Positions 15,073-16,097 of a stretch of DNA of 16,097 nucleotides are shown in pieces; positions within the stretch are counted from its first letter, which is position 1, and each line of letters begins with the position of its first letter. This DNA is from JAJFFW01 sp038534195. GTDB lineage: Bacteria > Pseudomonadota > Alphaproteobacteria > Caulobacterales > Parvularculaceae. The translations under genes were made by a program, and so were the position numbers. The stretch lies in the NCBI GenBank assembly GCA_038534195.1, contig JBCAXE010000057.1, positions 1-16,097 of the forward strand, written 5' to 3'. Below the pieces are notes generated by a model. It searched no databases, had not been told where the DNA came from, and was given only the letters and a program-made list of their open reading frames with translations.

Positions 15073-15954
15073 ATGACCAAATTTTCAGGGTCTATCACCG
15101 CGCTCGTGACGCCTTTTCGGGACGGCGCGATCGATGCGGACACCTACCAGGCGCTGATCAACCGCCAGATTGAGGCCGGAACGAGCGGGCTTGTGCCGGG
15201 CGGCACCACGGGCGAATCCGCCACGCTTTCCCATGCCGAGCACAAGCGCCTGATTGAATTGTGCGTGGAGGCGGCGGCGGGCCGCGCCCCGGTCATCGCG
15301 GGCGCGGGGTCGAACGCCACGGCTGAGAGCATTGAGCTCGCAAAATTCGCCGAAGACGCCGGCGCCGACGCGCTCCTCACCGTCACCGGTTACTACAACA
15401 AGCCGAGCCAGGCGGGCCTGATCGCCCATTTCACCGCGCTCCATAACGCGACGCGCCTGCCGATCATTCTTTACAATGTGCCCGGCCGCACGGTCGCCAA
15501 TCTTTCCGTTGAAACCATCGCCGTCTTATCAAAACTTGAGCGGATCGTCGGCTTGAAAGACGCCACGGGCGATCTGGCGCGGGTGGCGCTGCAACGGCTC
15601 GCAGCGGGCGCGGAATTCATCCAGCTTTCCGGCGAGGACATGACGGCGGTCGGCTTTAACGCCATGGGCGGGGCGGGGTGCATCGGCGTCACCGCAAACG
15701 TCGCGCCGGACCTTTGCGCGCAGATGCAAGCCGCCTCGCTGGGCGGCGATTTAGCGGGCGCCGTTGCGTTGCAGGACAAGCTTGCGCCCTTGCATGATGC
15801 GATCTTTGCGGACACGAGCCCGGGACCAGTGAAATACGCGATGTCGCTGATGGGGTTGTGTACGGATGAAGTACGCCTGCCGCTCGTTCCGCCGCCGGAC
15901 GCGGTAAAGGCGAGGGTGCGCAAAGTGCTTGAAGACCTGGCGCTGGTCGGCTGA
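15073..15954 (+). CDS. dapA: 4-hydroxy-tetrahydrodipicolinate synthase (DapA)
   Basis: DapA condenses pyruvate with aspartate semialdehyde, the first committed step to diaminopimelate and lysine, feeding both protein and peptidoglycan synthesis in the cytoplasm. The 293-aa protein is the standard length for this TIM-barrel family. G-G-T-T-G-E carries the Thr45-Thr46 pair. Y-N-V-P-G-R-T supplies Tyr134 and Arg139, and G-L-K-D-A-T-G-D carries the Schiff-base Lys162. All lie one residue from their E. coli positions. I chose the ATG at 15073: AAAGG at 15057-15061 is 11 bases upstream, while the in-frame TTG at 15064 is only two bases from it. The TGA overlaps the smpB ATG by one base, so the two are co-translated. 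It diverges from the lytic transglycosylase gene. Confidence 0.97.
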   Translation: MTKFSGSITALVTPFRDGAIDADTYQALINRQIEAGTSGLVPGGTTGESATLSHAEHKRLIELCVEAAAGRAPVIAGAGSNATAESIELAKFAEDAGADALLTVTGYYNKPSQAGLIAHFTALHNATRLPIILYNVPGRTVANLSVETIAVLSKLERIVGLKDATGDLARVALQRLAAGAEFIQLSGEDMTAVGFNAMGGAGCIGVTANVAPDLCAQMQAASLGGDLAGAVALQDKLAPLHDAIFADTSPGPVKYAMSLMGLCTDEVRLPLVPPPDAVKARVRKVLEDLALVG

Positions 15955-16097
15955 TGGCGAAGAAGACCGGCGACGGGCGCAAGGTGGTGTCGGAGAACCG
16001 CCGCGCGCGCCGCGATTATCAAATTGAAGAAGTCTTCGAGTGCGGTCTCGTTCTGCAGGGAACGGAGGTTAAAGCGCTGCGTGAAGGGCAGGCCAAT
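15954..16097 (+). CDS. smpB: SsrA-binding protein SmpB, N-terminal part (runs off the window)
   Basis: The ATG is in the TGATG overlap with the dapA stop, and the frame stays open for 48 codons to the window edge. The translation has the typical SmpB opening: a Lys-rich start, then V-S-E-N-R-R-A-R-R-D-Y, then the strand around E-C-G-L-V-L-Q-G-T-E-V-K-A-L-R-E-G. SmpB binds tmRNA and brings it to stalled ribosomes for trans-translation. Translation is probably coupled to dapA, since there is no separate leader. The C-terminal tail that enters the decoding centre is beyond the window. Confidence 0.95.
   Translation, partial: MAKKTGDGRKVVSENRRARRDYQIEEVFECGLVLQGTEVKALREGQAN

Noticed and set aside
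1..16097. CRISPR array, insertion sequence, defence or toxin-antitoxin system
   Set aside because: I saw no regularly spaced repeats, transposase motifs, terminal inverted repeats or known defence domains; the intergenic gaps are short and the genes look like core chromosome.

Overview
This window looks like an ordinary, gene-dense stretch of an alphaproteobacterial chromosome. The coding sequence is GC-rich, a dapA-smpB pair overlaps by one base, sulfate activation uses a fused CysN-CysC enzyme, and there is a PleD/PopA-type REC-REC-GGDEF protein. The last points to a Caulobacterales/Parvularculales-like lineage, but that placement is inference. I see no phage, insertion sequence, CRISPR array, toxin-antitoxin or defence genes.

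Left part (1-6543, plus strand). The last 24 codons of a probable cysQ run directly into cysD and then cysNC, all with touching or one-base-overlapping ends. This is a sulfate activation operon: CysD plus the CysN part make adenylylsulfate (APS), the CysC part makes PAPS, and CysQ removes the by-product PAP. A strong compound hairpin separates cysNC from mfd, the transcription-repair coupling factor.

Middle (6559-9746, minus strand). Two genes form a likely operon that converges on mfd. The first is a membrane-anchored protein with TPR repeats and a VanY-type D,D-carboxypeptidase domain. The second is a degenerate PleD/PopA-like protein. Its GGDEF catalytic motif is destroyed, but the c-di-GMP-binding RxxD site sits exactly where PleD has it. 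I read it as a c-di-GMP receptor rather than a cyclase, and it is the most interesting object here.

Right part. On the plus strand are a histidine-phosphatase family enzyme (9907-10650) and an unrecognised three-helix membrane protein with a soluble C-terminal domain (10724-11599). On the minus strand are tRNA-Ser(GCU) and, upstream of it, a long Slt-type lytic transglycosylase with a Pro-rich tail ending in a two-cysteine domain. The transglycosylase diverges from dapA across a short region packed with dyad symmetries. dapA overlaps the start of smpB, which runs off the window.

The window thus holds housekeeping functions (sulfur assimilation, repair, lysine/cell-wall precursor synthesis, ribosome rescue) and two cell-wall hydrolases. 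One of the hydrolases is linked to a putative c-di-GMP effector. No gap without a gene exceeds 300 bases; the largest, 11600-11864, contains hairpins but no convincing gene.
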